A stretch of DNA of 54,947 nt from JAJZQD01 sp021847735 (GTDB lineage: Bacteria > Bacillota > Thermincolia > Thermincolales > UBA2595). The notes beneath the pieces were generated by a model. It saw only the letters and a list, made by a program, of their open reading frames with translations, was not told where the DNA came from and searched no databases. Both the position numbers and the translations under genes were made by a program. Shown in pieces: positions 8,094 through 15,790 of this stretch. The stretch's first letter is position 1; each line of letters opens with the position of its first letter. The stretch is taken from NCBI GenBank assembly GCA_027324025.1, contig DAHVYW010000056.1:1-54947 (forward strand), written 5' to 3'.

Positions 8094-8294
8094 TCAACCG
8101 CCTCCGATAAATTTTACTATTTCTACGTTGTCTCCATCCTTTAAAATAATCTCTGTCCATTTCTTCCTGTCAGGTATTTCATAATTAAGCTCTATAACCA
8201 CCTTTTCAGCACTGACTCCTATAGAATCCAGATAGGAGCTGATAGAAACAGGTTTATCGATCTCAACCTTTTTACCATTTACAGTAAATGTCAT
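8094..8294 (-). CDS. thiS: Sulfur carrier protein ThiS
   Basis: This 66-residue ubiquitin-fold protein ends in GGG, whose C-terminal Gly-Gly carries the thiocarboxylate that donates sulfur to ThiG. The length and the motif 'ELNYEIPDRKKWTEIILKDG' are normal for ThiS. It sits between the thiC remnant and thiF, all under one TPP riboswitch. The gene looks intact, although its activating enzyme ThiF is damaged. Confidence 0.95.
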   Translation of the reverse strand: MTFTVNGKKVEIDKPVSISSYLDSIGVSAEKVVIELNYEIPDRKKWTEIILKDGDNVEIVKFIGGG

Positions 8295-8315
8295 ACATTG
8301 CCTCCTTCACCATGT

Positions 8316-8485
8316 CTACTTAAAGCTAGGTTTTTCCCCGCACAGAACCTTATTCATTGTTCTCATAGCGCACATTTTTCCACACATGGTACATGTGTCT
8401 TCGTCCCCTCCCTCTGAGCCACCTTTCTGACCTGTTCAGTCAGAATTCTCTTTTTTGCAGCCTCCATCTGTGTTTTATATTCCAT
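8316..8485 (-). pseudogene. thiC: thiC remnant (internal deletion)
   Basis: The minus strand starts with a good AAGGGAG site and ATG at 8485 and encodes MEYKTQMEAAKKRILTEQ, the ThiC N-terminus. After about 27 codons it jumps, in another frame, to EDTCTMCGKMCAMRTMNKVL, the Cys-rich C-terminal cluster-binding segment of ThiC, ending at 8316. Only 170 of about 1300 nt remain. HMP-phosphate synthase, the first step of the pyrimidine branch, is therefore lost here. This stretch is otherwise an unexplained gap between thiE and thiS. Confidence 0.88.
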
Positions 8486-9538
8486 TTACATATCTCCCTT
8501 CATTATTTTTCTGACAGAATCTATTGTCCCTTTCATATCATCAGCTCCAACAATTTCAGTCACTAAAGCCACACACTTTGCACCATGTTCCACAACTTGC
8601 CGGAGGTTATGAATCTTGATACCCCCAATGGCTACAAAAGGGATTTTGACATTTTTTACTACATAATCAAGGTATCCGAACCCTACAGGGTCGCAAACAT
8701 CCTTTTTTGTATATGTCTTGTAAATGGGCCCGACACCAATATAATCAGCTCCATCATTTACAGCCTTCGCAGCTTGTTCCGGCGAATGAGTGGATACACC
8801 TATTACCATTGTATTTCCAACCAGCTGTCTTACAGCTGCTACCGGCATGTCATCCTGACCAAGATGCACACCATCCGCACAAACAATTTTTGCAAGATCA
8901 ACATGATCATTTACAATAAGACTTGCACCGGCCTCAGCCGTCATTTCCCTGATCTTTATACATTGACGGTATTTTTCAAGCATTGTTTTGTCCTTTTCCC
9001 GGTATTGTACAAGTTTTATCCCTGCCTTAAGCATGGTTGAGACAACCTCTATATTATTCCTGCCCCTGGAATGTTCCTCTGAGGTCAGGCAGTATATTCC
9101 TGCTTTAAGGATGTCCTGTTTCAGGACTACTTTCAAACAATTATTAAATTCTTTTTCTAGTGAATACAGCAAATACCTGTTTCTTTCAAAATTCCTCGAC
9201 ACATCATTTTTCCCCAGTACGCACAGTCCTTCCTCTATGCTCCGTAATGCCTCCTGAGCTCTCTTAAAATTTGCTGCAACTAATTCCTGCAGGTTGCTTT
9301 TATTCTCTACTCCAAGATCCTTTGAAACTGCAGGCCCAACATCCCCATCCGCATCTCTGTACTCTATGAGGTTCAAACCTGAACCTGCAATACTCTTTCT
9401 TGTGTTATGCCTCATTGTTTTAAGCCTTTTTGTCAGTACCTCATTGCATAATGAGAACCGTGCAACATCCTCAAGCACTCTTAGCCCTTCGGAAGCCCTG
9501 TTTATATTAGCATCCAGCATCCTTTCCACTCCATCCAC
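8486..9538 (-). CDS. thiE: ThiD2-ThiE fusion: HMP-phosphate kinase domain and thiamine-phosphate synthase
   Basis: An N-terminal ThiD2-like domain (about residues 1-135, 'MLDANINRASEGLRVLEDVARF') is fused to a full ThiE TIM barrel (about 148-350) with 'QYREKD', 'VNDHVDLA' and 'DGVHLGQDDM' substrate-binding motifs. ThiD2 phosphorylates HMP-P, and ThiE couples HMP-PP to thiazole phosphate to give TMP. I prefer the GTG at 9538 because GGGGGGA lies 6 nt upstream. An ATG at 9553 has no ribosome binding site, and an ATG at 9520 is also possible. The start overlaps thiH. With thiC gone, HMP would have to come from salvage. Confidence 0.9.
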   Translation of the reverse strand: MDGVERMLDANINRASEGLRVLEDVARFSLCNEVLTKRLKTMRHNTRKSIAGSGLNLIEYRDADGDVGPAVSKDLGVENKSNLQELVAANFKRAQEALRSIEEGLCVLGKNDVSRNFERNRYLLYSLEKEFNNCLKVVLKQDILKAGIYCLTSEEHSRGRNNIEVVSTMLKAGIKLVQYREKDKTMLEKYRQCIKIREMTAEAGASLIVNDHVDLAKIVCADGVHLGQDDMPVAAVRQLVGNTMVIGVSTHSPEQAAKAVNDGADYIGVGPIYKTYTKKDVCDPVGFGYLDYVVKNVKIPFVAIGGIKIHNLRQVVEHGAKCVALVTEIVGADDMKGTIDSVRKIMKGDM

Positions 9539-10655
9539 TACTAATCCCCCCATTTTGAAGGTACTGCCAATCCTTGAACACCGGTTGATATCCTTTGTTA
9601 TACAGCATTTGCCTTATCTCCTCTACGCTTCTGTCATCCGAAACTTCAAACTGCCCATCTCCTCTTTTGCTGCTGTACCCGCCTACCTCAGTCACAGAAC
9701 CTGCCGACATCCGTGTAACACCAAGCCCTATGAGATTGTCTCTGAGTTCGGCTCTCTCCCTGGTTGAAATAGTTATTCCTACATGAGGGAGAAATATCCT
9801 GAACGCAAGCATAATCTGTACAAACTCCCTATCGTTCACAGGATGAGGAACACTAAAACTACCACAATGGGGTCTTATTCTAGGAAGTGAAACACTGATT
9901 TCCACCTCAGGGTAATTCTTGTTAAGGTAATATGCATGCATTGCCGTATAGAAAGCCTCGGCACGCCAGTCTCCAAGTCCAAGCAAGGCGCCCACACCTA
10001 GACTTCGCATTCCGCCCTTGCATCCCCGCTCAGGAGTATCAAGCCGGTAGCGGTAATCTCTTTTGGGGCCACCCGGGTGCATCACTCCATACATATCTTC
10101 ATCATACACTTCCTGATATATAGTTAGCCCGTCACATCCATTCTCAACAAGCATTCTATACTCGTCTACCTCAAGAGGATAAACTTCAATTGATATTGAG
10201 GTAAAATACTTTGCCGCTTCTTTAATACAATCTTTTATATATTCAACAGAAGAGTGCTTCCTAGACTCCCCTGTGAGCAAAAGTATGTGCCTGATACCGC
10301 TTTGGGATATGCTTTCAGCCTCCCTTGCAACTTCTTCAATGGTCAGCTTTCTTCTTTCCATTCTGTTGTGTACATTAAAGCCGCAGTACAAGCAGTTATT
10401 CACACAGTAATTTGAGAGGTAAAGAGGTGCATATAATATGATCGCATTCCCAAAATGCCGAAGTGTGTTGTCCTTTGCCTTCCTTGCCATTTCTTCAAGG
10501 CAGCCTGCTGCAGCGGGGGATAAAAGAACTGCGAGCTCCTCCGGTAAAATGCTTTCCTTTGCCAGTGCCCTTTTAACATCAGCAATATCGGCTTTCTGAG
10601 ATATAAACCTCAACATGTCTTTGTCAAACTTTTGAATAACCTCATAAAAACTCAT
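9507..10655 (-). CDS. thiH: 2-iminoacetate synthase ThiH
   Basis: This 382-residue radical SAM enzyme cleaves tyrosine to dehydroglycine for thiazole assembly. The cluster motif Cx3Cx2C is at Cys84, Cys88 and Cys91 in 'NYCVNNCLYCGFN'. The length and the C-terminal BATS-type region are normal for anaerobic ThiH. A ribosome binding site (AAGGGTG) precedes the ATG, and thiG ends 19 bp upstream. It appears intact. Confidence 0.95.
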   Translation of the reverse strand: MSFYEVIQKFDKDMLRFISQKADIADVKRALAKESILPEELAVLLSPAAAGCLEEMARKAKDNTLRHFGNAIILYAPLYLSNYCVNNCLYCGFNVHNRMERRKLTIEEVAREAESISQSGIRHILLLTGESRKHSSVEYIKDCIKEAAKYFTSISIEVYPLEVDEYRMLVENGCDGLTIYQEVYDEDMYGVMHPGGPKRDYRYRLDTPERGCKGGMRSLGVGALLGLGDWRAEAFYTAMHAYYLNKNYPEVEISVSLPRIRPHCGSFSVPHPVNDREFVQIMLAFRIFLPHVGITISTRERAELRDNLIGLGVTRMSAGSVTEVGGYSSKRGDGQFEVSDDRSVEEIRQMLYNKGYQPVFKDWQYLQNGGISSGWSGKDAGC

Positions 10656-10674
10656 TAATATTCACCCTTCATTC

Positions 10675-11448
10675 TTAAGAATTAAGAAAACCTGTAAGCG
10701 GTGATGATGCTTCAGCACAATCCCTAACTGCACCGGTTCCTGCCAAATATGCCTTCCTGCCCGCTTCTACTGCCAAAGAAAAAGCCTCTGCCATACCTAT
10801 CGGGTCTCCTGCAGATGCAATAGCAGTATTTACAAGAACAGCAGCAGCTCCAAGCTCCATTGCCTCAGCAGCCTCGGATGGTTTGCCTATCCCTGCATCA
10901 ACAATAATGGGGAGGTCTATTTCATCAATCATGATTTTTACAAGCTCTCTCATCTTTAACCCTTTATTGGTACCGATAGGTGCACCAAGCGGCATAACAG
11001 CGGCGGCGCCTGCATCACGAAGCCTTTTTGCAGTCATAAGGTCTGGGCTCATATAGGGTAAGACAGTAAAGCCTTCTTTGGCCAAAATATTTGTAGCCTT
11101 TAAAGTTTCCTGGTTATCAGGAAGAAGATATTTCGTGTCTGAAATTACCTCTATCTTGATCCAGTTTCCACAGCCCATAGCCCTTGCCAGCCGGGCAATT
11201 CTCACTGCCTCCTCTGCATTCCTCGCCCCTGACGTATTGGGCATAAGAACGCACTCCTTCGGAATATAGTTAAGTATGTTCTCATCCTTTGAATCCAAAT
11301 CCACACGTCTTACAGCAACAGTAACTACTTGTACACCTGATTTCTCAACTATTTGAGGAATTATCGCATTCGATGAATACTTGCCTGTTCCGATAAAAAG
11401 CCTACTGTTAAGAGGAATACCCCCAATAACAAGTTTATTGTCTACCAT
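10675..11448 (-). CDS. thiG: Thiazole synthase ThiG
   Basis: This 257-residue (beta/alpha)8 enzyme forms the thiazole phosphate ring from DXP, dehydroglycine and ThiS thiocarboxylate. 'TGKYSSN' near the N-terminus, the Schiff-base Lys in 'NWIKIEVI' and 'PIIVDAGIGKPSEA' are family motifs. It has an AGGAGG ribosome binding site 7 nt upstream of the ATG. It is the first gene after the TPP riboswitch, so the operon reads thiG-thiH-thiD2E-(thiC)-thiS-thiF. Confidence 0.96.
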   Translation of the reverse strand: MVDNKLVIGGIPLNSRLFIGTGKYSSNAIIPQIVEKSGVQVVTVAVRRVDLDSKDENILNYIPKECVLMPNTSGARNAEEAVRIARLARAMGCGNWIKIEVISDTKYLLPDNQETLKATNILAKEGFTVLPYMSPDLMTAKRLRDAGAAAVMPLGAPIGTNKGLKMRELVKIMIDEIDLPIIVDAGIGKPSEAAEAMELGAAAVLVNTAIASAGDPIGMAEAFSLAVEAGRKAYLAGTGAVRDCAEASSPLTGFLNS

Positions 11449-11476
11449 TTTCTTACCTCCTGGAATAATAAAATAA

Positions 11477-11500
11477 AGGCTTACCAGTATGGATAAGCCT
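11477..11500 (-). terminator. Riboswitch expression-platform terminator
   Basis: The minus strand reads AGGCTTATCC-loop-GGTAAGCCT followed by TTATTTTATT, an intrinsic terminator between the TPP aptamer and thiG. TPP binding would be expected to favour this hairpin and stop transcription. The alternative anti-terminator pairing was not worked out. Confidence 0.75.
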
Positions 11501-11524
11501 ATTTCGTCATTAATTCGTCTGAAT

Positions 11525-11606
11525 GCTTCCCTACGGTGGCACTAACCACATCAAGTTCGAAGGGTTAAGGTTTGCACCTCTCTCAGCCAAATGGCACCCC
11601 CAGCTA
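11525..11606 (-). promoter_or_regulatory. TPP (thi-box) riboswitch
   Basis: On the minus strand the aptamer shows the hallmark GGGGGTGCC, GGCTGAGAG, ACCCTTCGAACTTGAT and GTGCCACCGTAGGGAA segments in order, ahead of a terminator hairpin and thiG. It should repress the thiamine operon when TPP is abundant. Confidence 0.95.
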
Positions 11607-11625
11607 ATTTTATTCAATTCATAAA

Positions 11626-11654
11626 ATTATAACACATAGTTGTAATTAATACAA
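11626..11654 (-). promoter_or_regulatory. Sigma-A promoter of the thi operon
   Basis: TTGTAT, a 17-nt spacer and TATAAT on the minus strand place the start of transcription about 12 nt before the TPP aptamer. The perfect -10, correct spacing and position make this convincing. Confidence 0.75.
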
Positions 11655-11777
11655 GCTGCATTTTTTTAAAAGTTTTAAGGCTACTGGTTAACAGCCAATG
11701 CCAAATTCTAGAAATCCCGAATTCATTGGCTCCTCAAGAATTTTAGTGAAGTCCAATCCTTTATAGAACAACAAACT

Positions 11778-12065
11778 GACCTTGCAGGCGTAATGGATTT
11801 ATTCGGTCGGAGAATAGTTGGCTGGGCTATGGATAGTCGCATGAAAACCGAGCTAGTTTCAGCGGCTTTGAAACAGGCAATCGGAAGAACCGGTGCAAAG
11901 AAAGGTTTGTTGGTACATTCGGACCGTGGGGTACAGTATGCTAGCAAGAAATATCAGAAGCTGCTTAAAAAGCATGGATTCACCTGTAGTATGAGCAGGA
12001 AGGGTAACTGCTATGATAATGCCCCAATGGAAGCCTTCTGGGGCAAACTCAAAATGGAATCATAG
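11778..12065 (+). pseudogene. IS3-family transposase OrfB fragment
   Basis: About 95 residues of the DDE integrase core remain, including 'DLFGRRIVGWAMDSRM', the second catalytic Asp in 'HSDRGVQYAS' and the third acidic residue in 'GNCYDNAPMEAFWGKLK'. The N-terminal half with the first Asp is missing, as is the C-terminus: the frame stops right after KLKMES instead of continuing. No terminal inverted repeats were recognised. It lies inside cassette 1, upstream of the thi promoter and in the opposite direction. It is inactive. The flanks 11655-11777 and 12066-12184 hold no other gene that I can identify. Confidence 0.85.
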
Positions 12066-12184
12066 GCTTGGCCCCTGTTTCAACGGATCTCAGCCTACAG
12101 CACCGTCAAATCGACCTTTGGTAGACTAAAGACAATTATGGCAGTCGTCTGACTCACTGTCCCAGGTAAGCATAAAAACAGAAA

Positions 12185-12221
12185 CCTCAACCCTAAATTT
12201 TACTAGGGTTGAGGAATTTTT
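12185..12221. terminator. Bidirectional terminator downstream of rlmH
   Basis: An 11-bp stem, CCTCAACCCTA/TAGGGTTGAGG, is followed by AATTTTT on the plus strand and by TTTCTGTTTTT on the minus strand. It lies between rlmH and the IS3 fragment, immediately inside the terminal repeat of cassette 1. Confidence 0.75.
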
Positions 12222-12226
12222 CGCCG

Positions 12227-12247
12227 TTACTTATGATACGGTTCACC
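12227..12247 (-). other. SCC-like att site copy 1 (true 3' end of rlmH)
   Basis: The last codons of rlmH (G-E-P-Y-H-K-stop, GAACCGTATCATAAGTAA) match the conserved integration site used by SCC elements in staphylococci, where Ccr serine recombinases act at the 3' end of rlmH. Three more copies lie downstream at 7116, 1888 and 242. Confidence 0.88.
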
Positions 12248-12706
12248 CCGGTTTATCTTAAACGCCCGGTAAACCTGTTCCAACAGTAGCAGCCTCATCA
12301 ACTGGTGCGGAAAAGTCATTTTCCCAAAAGACAGAACTACATCAGCCCGCTCTATGACGCTCTTATGCAACCCCAACGATCCTCCGATCACGAAAACCAG
12401 GTCACTCTTGCCTTCGAGCCCCAGTCTAGCGATAGTGTCCGCGAGTTGCCCGGACGTAAGTTGGTTCCCTTCAATAGCCAGTACCACGACCACCTGCCCC
12501 GGTTTTAACAACCGCAGGATTCTTTCACCTTCCCTGGCTACAATTTGCTCTATAGCCCCGGGGCTTAAGCCTTCCGGGGCCTTTTCATCAGGGACCTCTT
12601 GTATGCCTACACCGGCAATGGGCTTAAGGCGTTTCAAGAACTCGCCGATTCCGTCGGCAATATACTTTTCTCTCACTTTTCCCACCGCAATAAGTCTAAT
12701 GTTCAT
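12227..12706 (-). CDS. rlmH: 23S rRNA (pseudouridine-1915-N3)-methyltransferase RlmH
   Basis: This 159-residue SPOUT methyltransferase modifies helix 69 of 23S rRNA. The knotted SAM site is seen as 'FVIGGSLGLHKSVIERAD' and 'LSFGKMTFPHQLMR', and the protein ends with the invariant RGEPYHK. I chose the ATG at 12706 because GGAGGTGCTT precedes it directly. The longer frame to 12760 adds an unconserved leader. It lies beyond htrA and walJ, as in Bacillus, with the agr locus in between. Its 3' end serves as the attachment site for the cassettes downstream. Confidence 0.96.
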   Translation of the reverse strand: MNIRLIAVGKVREKYIADGIGEFLKRLKPIAGVGIQEVPDEKAPEGLSPGAIEQIVAREGERILRLLKPGQVVVVLAIEGNQLTSGQLADTIARLGLEGKSDLVFVIGGSLGLHKSVIERADVVLSFGKMTFPHQLMRLLLLEQVYRAFKINRGEPYHK

Positions 12707-12825
12707 AAGCACCTCCATGGTATAAAACTGTAACCAAAAACAGGATTTAGGCAGAAACATTTAGAATAACTATATAATATGTCGCAATGTGTCATAAATA
12801 GGCCAATTTTCATCTTAAAACTCTT

Positions 12826-12847
12826 GTTCCATGCTGGAACGTTTTTT
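12826..12847 (+). terminator. Possible leader terminator before the kinase genes
   Basis: A short stem GTTCCA/TGGAAC is followed by GTTTTTT. It lies in the 207-bp intergenic region between the divergent rlmH and first kinase genes, so it may attenuate the kinase transcript. The stem is only 6 bp, so the call is tentative. The rest of 12707-12913 shows no gene. Confidence 0.4.
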
Positions 12848-12913
12848 CCTTCTTGTATGAAACTTTAACCCGGGGTTGATTACGTTTACGCTAAAAAAGG
12901 AAGTGAAAACACA

Positions 12914-14257
12914 TTGGAGCAAATGCCATTGTTAATTTTAGTCTTTTATTCCATCCCTGAAAGCATTATCCTAATCACTTTAAGTTCCTCCCTATATGGG
13001 TATGATGTCAAGGTTAATGTAAAACGAATTCTTCTACTAAGTATCAGCTTGGCCATAACTACAGAATTAGTTAGAGCCCTCCCTATAAAGTACGGAATAA
13101 ACATACTTATTCAAATTCCCATTTTCGTATTAATGACAGCTTACTATTTAAAAGTAACTGTAAAAAGGTCTTTCATCATAATTCTCACTGGTTTTGTAAT
13201 TTTAAACCTGGCGGAAAGTGCTTTTATCCCAATAGTTCAGAGTATTACTGGAAAAGAGCTAGGCTACCTATTTGAAAATATATGGTCTAGGCTAATAACC
13301 TCTTGGGGCCTACTTTTAATCCTTTTAATGCCTACCGTAATTATTATCAAGAAAAAGGTTTCGTTAACATCAGCGATTCAATTTTTTAAAACAACGTCCC
13401 TAGATACTAAAATAACATTAATGGTGTTTATAGTGTTAATTCAAGCCCTTTTAGCCGGGGTACTTCAACTATCCTACATTTACAGTGAATCCTCCACTTG
13501 GCCGATAGTCTTTAAAGGAGTAATTCTGCAAAGGGTTATTGGATTAGCACTCATTACAATCCCCATTGTTTCAATATTCTTGTTAAAGAGACTTTTCACT
13601 TTGTCACATCAAGAGGCCATTACAGCATCCCAGGAAGCTTACATAGCTACTGTTAACGACCTTTTCCTGGCCATAAAAGGCCAAAAGCATGATTTTATCA
13701 ACCACATCCAGGTAATTACCGGCTTGCTCCAACTAGGTAAAAATGAAGAGGCTCTAAGGTATGGACTTCAATTGGGTCAGGAAAGCCGGGAAACCGGTGA
13801 AATTTTAAATATTAAGGACCCGACAATTGCTGCTCTAATCAAATCAAAAATCTCTACCTGCATTGTTAAACAAATACGCTTTAAAACAAACATTGATGCC
13901 GATACTTCAAAACTTGCTGTCAAACCTTATGATTTGGTGCGGATTCTCGGAAACCTCCTGGACAATGCCATTGACGCCGTATCCGGGCAAAAAGAAGACT
14001 TGCGCCGGGTATATTTTAACATCAGGCAAGAACACGATTCAATAGTCTTCGAAGTAACCAATCTGAGCCCGGTTATTCTCCCCGATGTCATTCCCCATAT
14101 TTTTAATGATGGCTTTACCACAAAAGAACAAGGCCACTCCGGCACCGGGCTGGCAGTGGTAAAACAATTGGTTTCTCAATATAAAGGCCGTATAGAAGCT
14201 TTCAGCAACGACGAAGATGGCACTACTTTCACCGTAACTTTACCTTATAAAAATTAG
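12914..14257 (+). CDS. Agr-type sensor histidine kinase, paralogue 1
   Basis: This 447-residue protein has six or so hydrophobic helices (about 1-225), then an AgrC/NatK-like kinase: H-box 'GQKHDFINHIQ' (His about 258), N-box 'ILGNLLDNAIDAV' and G-box 'GHSGTGLAVVKQ' of the GHKL ATPase fold. It starts at a TTG preceded by AAGGAAG. The sensor half is closely similar to the next gene, while the kinase half is diverged. Together with the following kinase, AgrB, AgrD and LytTR regulator it forms a peptide quorum-sensing locus in which it probably detects a cyclic peptide. Confidence 0.9.
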   Translation: MEQMPLLILVFYSIPESIILITLSSSLYGYDVKVNVKRILLLSISLAITTELVRALPIKYGINILIQIPIFVLMTAYYLKVTVKRSFIIILTGFVILNLAESAFIPIVQSITGKELGYLFENIWSRLITSWGLLLILLMPTVIIIKKKVSLTSAIQFFKTTSLDTKITLMVFIVLIQALLAGVLQLSYIYSESSTWPIVFKGVILQRVIGLALITIPIVSIFLLKRLFTLSHQEAITASQEAYIATVNDLFLAIKGQKHDFINHIQVITGLLQLGKNEEALRYGLQLGQESRETGEILNIKDPTIAALIKSKISTCIVKQIRFKTNIDADTSKLAVKPYDLVRILGNLLDNAIDAVSGQKEDLRRVYFNIRQEHDSIVFEVTNLSPVILPDVIPHIFNDGFTTKEQGHSGTGLAVVKQLVSQYKGRIEAFSNDEDGTTFTVTLPYKN

Positions 14258-14434
14258 TCTCCCAGAGCGTCATAGCCAACCCTTTCCATAAATGGGGCGA
14301 TTCGTTCTGATTATTACTAATCACTGTATTTCAACCCTTGATTCCCGCTTTTTAATCCACGAACTCCGCATTATAACCCAGTACGGAAGGTCGGTGTTGA
14401 AAATTGTCGAACTATCTAGAAAGGGGGGCTTTAA

Positions 14435-15775
14435 ATGGAAAAAATGCCCTTGTTAGTCTTAATTCTTTATTCTATCCCGGAGAGCTTTATTTTAATTTCT
14501 TTAAGTTCCTCCCTATATGGATATGATGTAAAGGCTAATCTGAAACGAATTCTTCTGTTAAGTATCAGCTTGGCCGTTACTACAGAGTTGGTTAGGGCCC
14601 TCCCAATAAAGTACGGGGTAAACATACTCATTCAAATTCCTATTTTTGTTTTAATAACAGCATACTTTTTAAAAGTGTCTCTAAAAAGGTCTTTCATCAT
14701 AATTCTCACTGGTTTTGTAATTTTAAACCTTGCGGAGAGTACGTTTCTCCCAATAGTAATAAGTATTACAGGTAAAACTCTTGGTACTTTATTGGAAAAT
14801 ATATGGTCAAGACTGATAATTTCCTGGTGCATGCTATTAATCCTTTTAATACTTACGGTATTTATAATCGAAAAAAGGTTCTCTTTAACATCAGCGATTC
14901 AATTTTTTAAAACAACTTCCTTAAATACCAAAATAACATTAATAGTGTTTATAGTGTTAATTCAAGCCCTTTTAGCCGGAATACTTCAATTAACAACCAT
15001 TAACGGGGAGTCTTCGCCCTGGCCGGTAGTTTTTAAAGGAGTAATTCTGCAAAGGGTTATCGGATTCGCTCTCATTACAATCCCTATTGTTTCAATTTTC
15101 TTATTAAAAAGACTCTTCGCTTTATCCCAACAAGAAGCTATTATAGCCACTCAGGAAACGTTTTTAGATAATATTAATAACCTCTTTGTAACAGTTCGGG
15201 GTCAGAGACACGATTTTATTAATCACGTTCAGGTAGTTTATTCCCTGCTTAAATCCAACCAAATAGATGATACAGTCAAATATATGGACAACCTGTTGGA
15301 TGAAATCCAGGAAGTCAACGAGATGATCAAAACAAAAAACCCCGCACTTAGCGCCTTGCTCAATACCAAACAGGCTATAGCTGAAAGGCATAACATATCC
15401 TTTGATACGACCATTGAAAGCTCTCTTGATGATATTAATATCAAATCCCTGGATTTGGTCAAAATACTGGGGAACCTTCTGGACAATGCCATTGAAGCAG
15501 TAATGAACCAACCTCCTGAATTTCGTATAGTAAAACTGTCCGTAAGAAAATTAAGCAATATGATTGTTTTTGAGGTGTTTAACCCCCGCCCGGTTATCCT
15601 CCCGGAGCAGTTTGACAAAATTTTTACCGGAGGTTTCAGCACCAAAAAAGATACCGGACACAGCGGTATTGGACTAGCTGTCGTCAAGGAAATCACGGAA
15701 AAATACAACGGCCATGTCGGCATTAAGAGCAGTGAAAAAGATGGGACGACTTTTACTGTCGTAATTCCGAGGTAA
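14435..15775 (+). CDS. agrC: Agr-type sensor histidine kinase, paralogue 2
   Basis: This 446-residue protein has the same architecture as the preceding gene. Its membrane sensor half is roughly 80% identical to that of paralogue 1 by eye, while the cytoplasmic half is much less alike. H-box 'GQRHDFINHVQ', N-box 'ILGNLLDNAIEAV' and G-box 'GHSGIGLAVVKE' are intact. AAGGGGGG precedes the ATG at 14435. The stop is 15 bp before agrB, so this is the more obvious AgrC partner. The 177-bp gap before it (14258-14434) holds no gene. Confidence 0.9.
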   Translation: MEKMPLLVLILYSIPESFILISLSSSLYGYDVKANLKRILLLSISLAVTTELVRALPIKYGVNILIQIPIFVLITAYFLKVSLKRSFIIILTGFVILNLAESTFLPIVISITGKTLGTLLENIWSRLIISWCMLLILLILTVFIIEKRFSLTSAIQFFKTTSLNTKITLIVFIVLIQALLAGILQLTTINGESSPWPVVFKGVILQRVIGFALITIPIVSIFLLKRLFALSQQEAIIATQETFLDNINNLFVTVRGQRHDFINHVQVVYSLLKSNQIDDTVKYMDNLLDEIQEVNEMIKTKNPALSALLNTKQAIAERHNISFDTTIESSLDDINIKSLDLVKILGNLLDNAIEAVMNQPPEFRIVKLSVRKLSNMIVFEVFNPRPVILPEQFDKIFTGGFSTKKDTGHSGIGLAVVKEITEKYNGHVGIKSSEKDGTTFTVVIPR

Positions 15776-15790
15776 AGGTGGTTAGCAGAA

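Noticed and set aside
11778..12065. Active IS3 element
   Set aside because: The first catalytic Asp, OrfA, the protein C-terminus and terminal inverted repeats are all missing.
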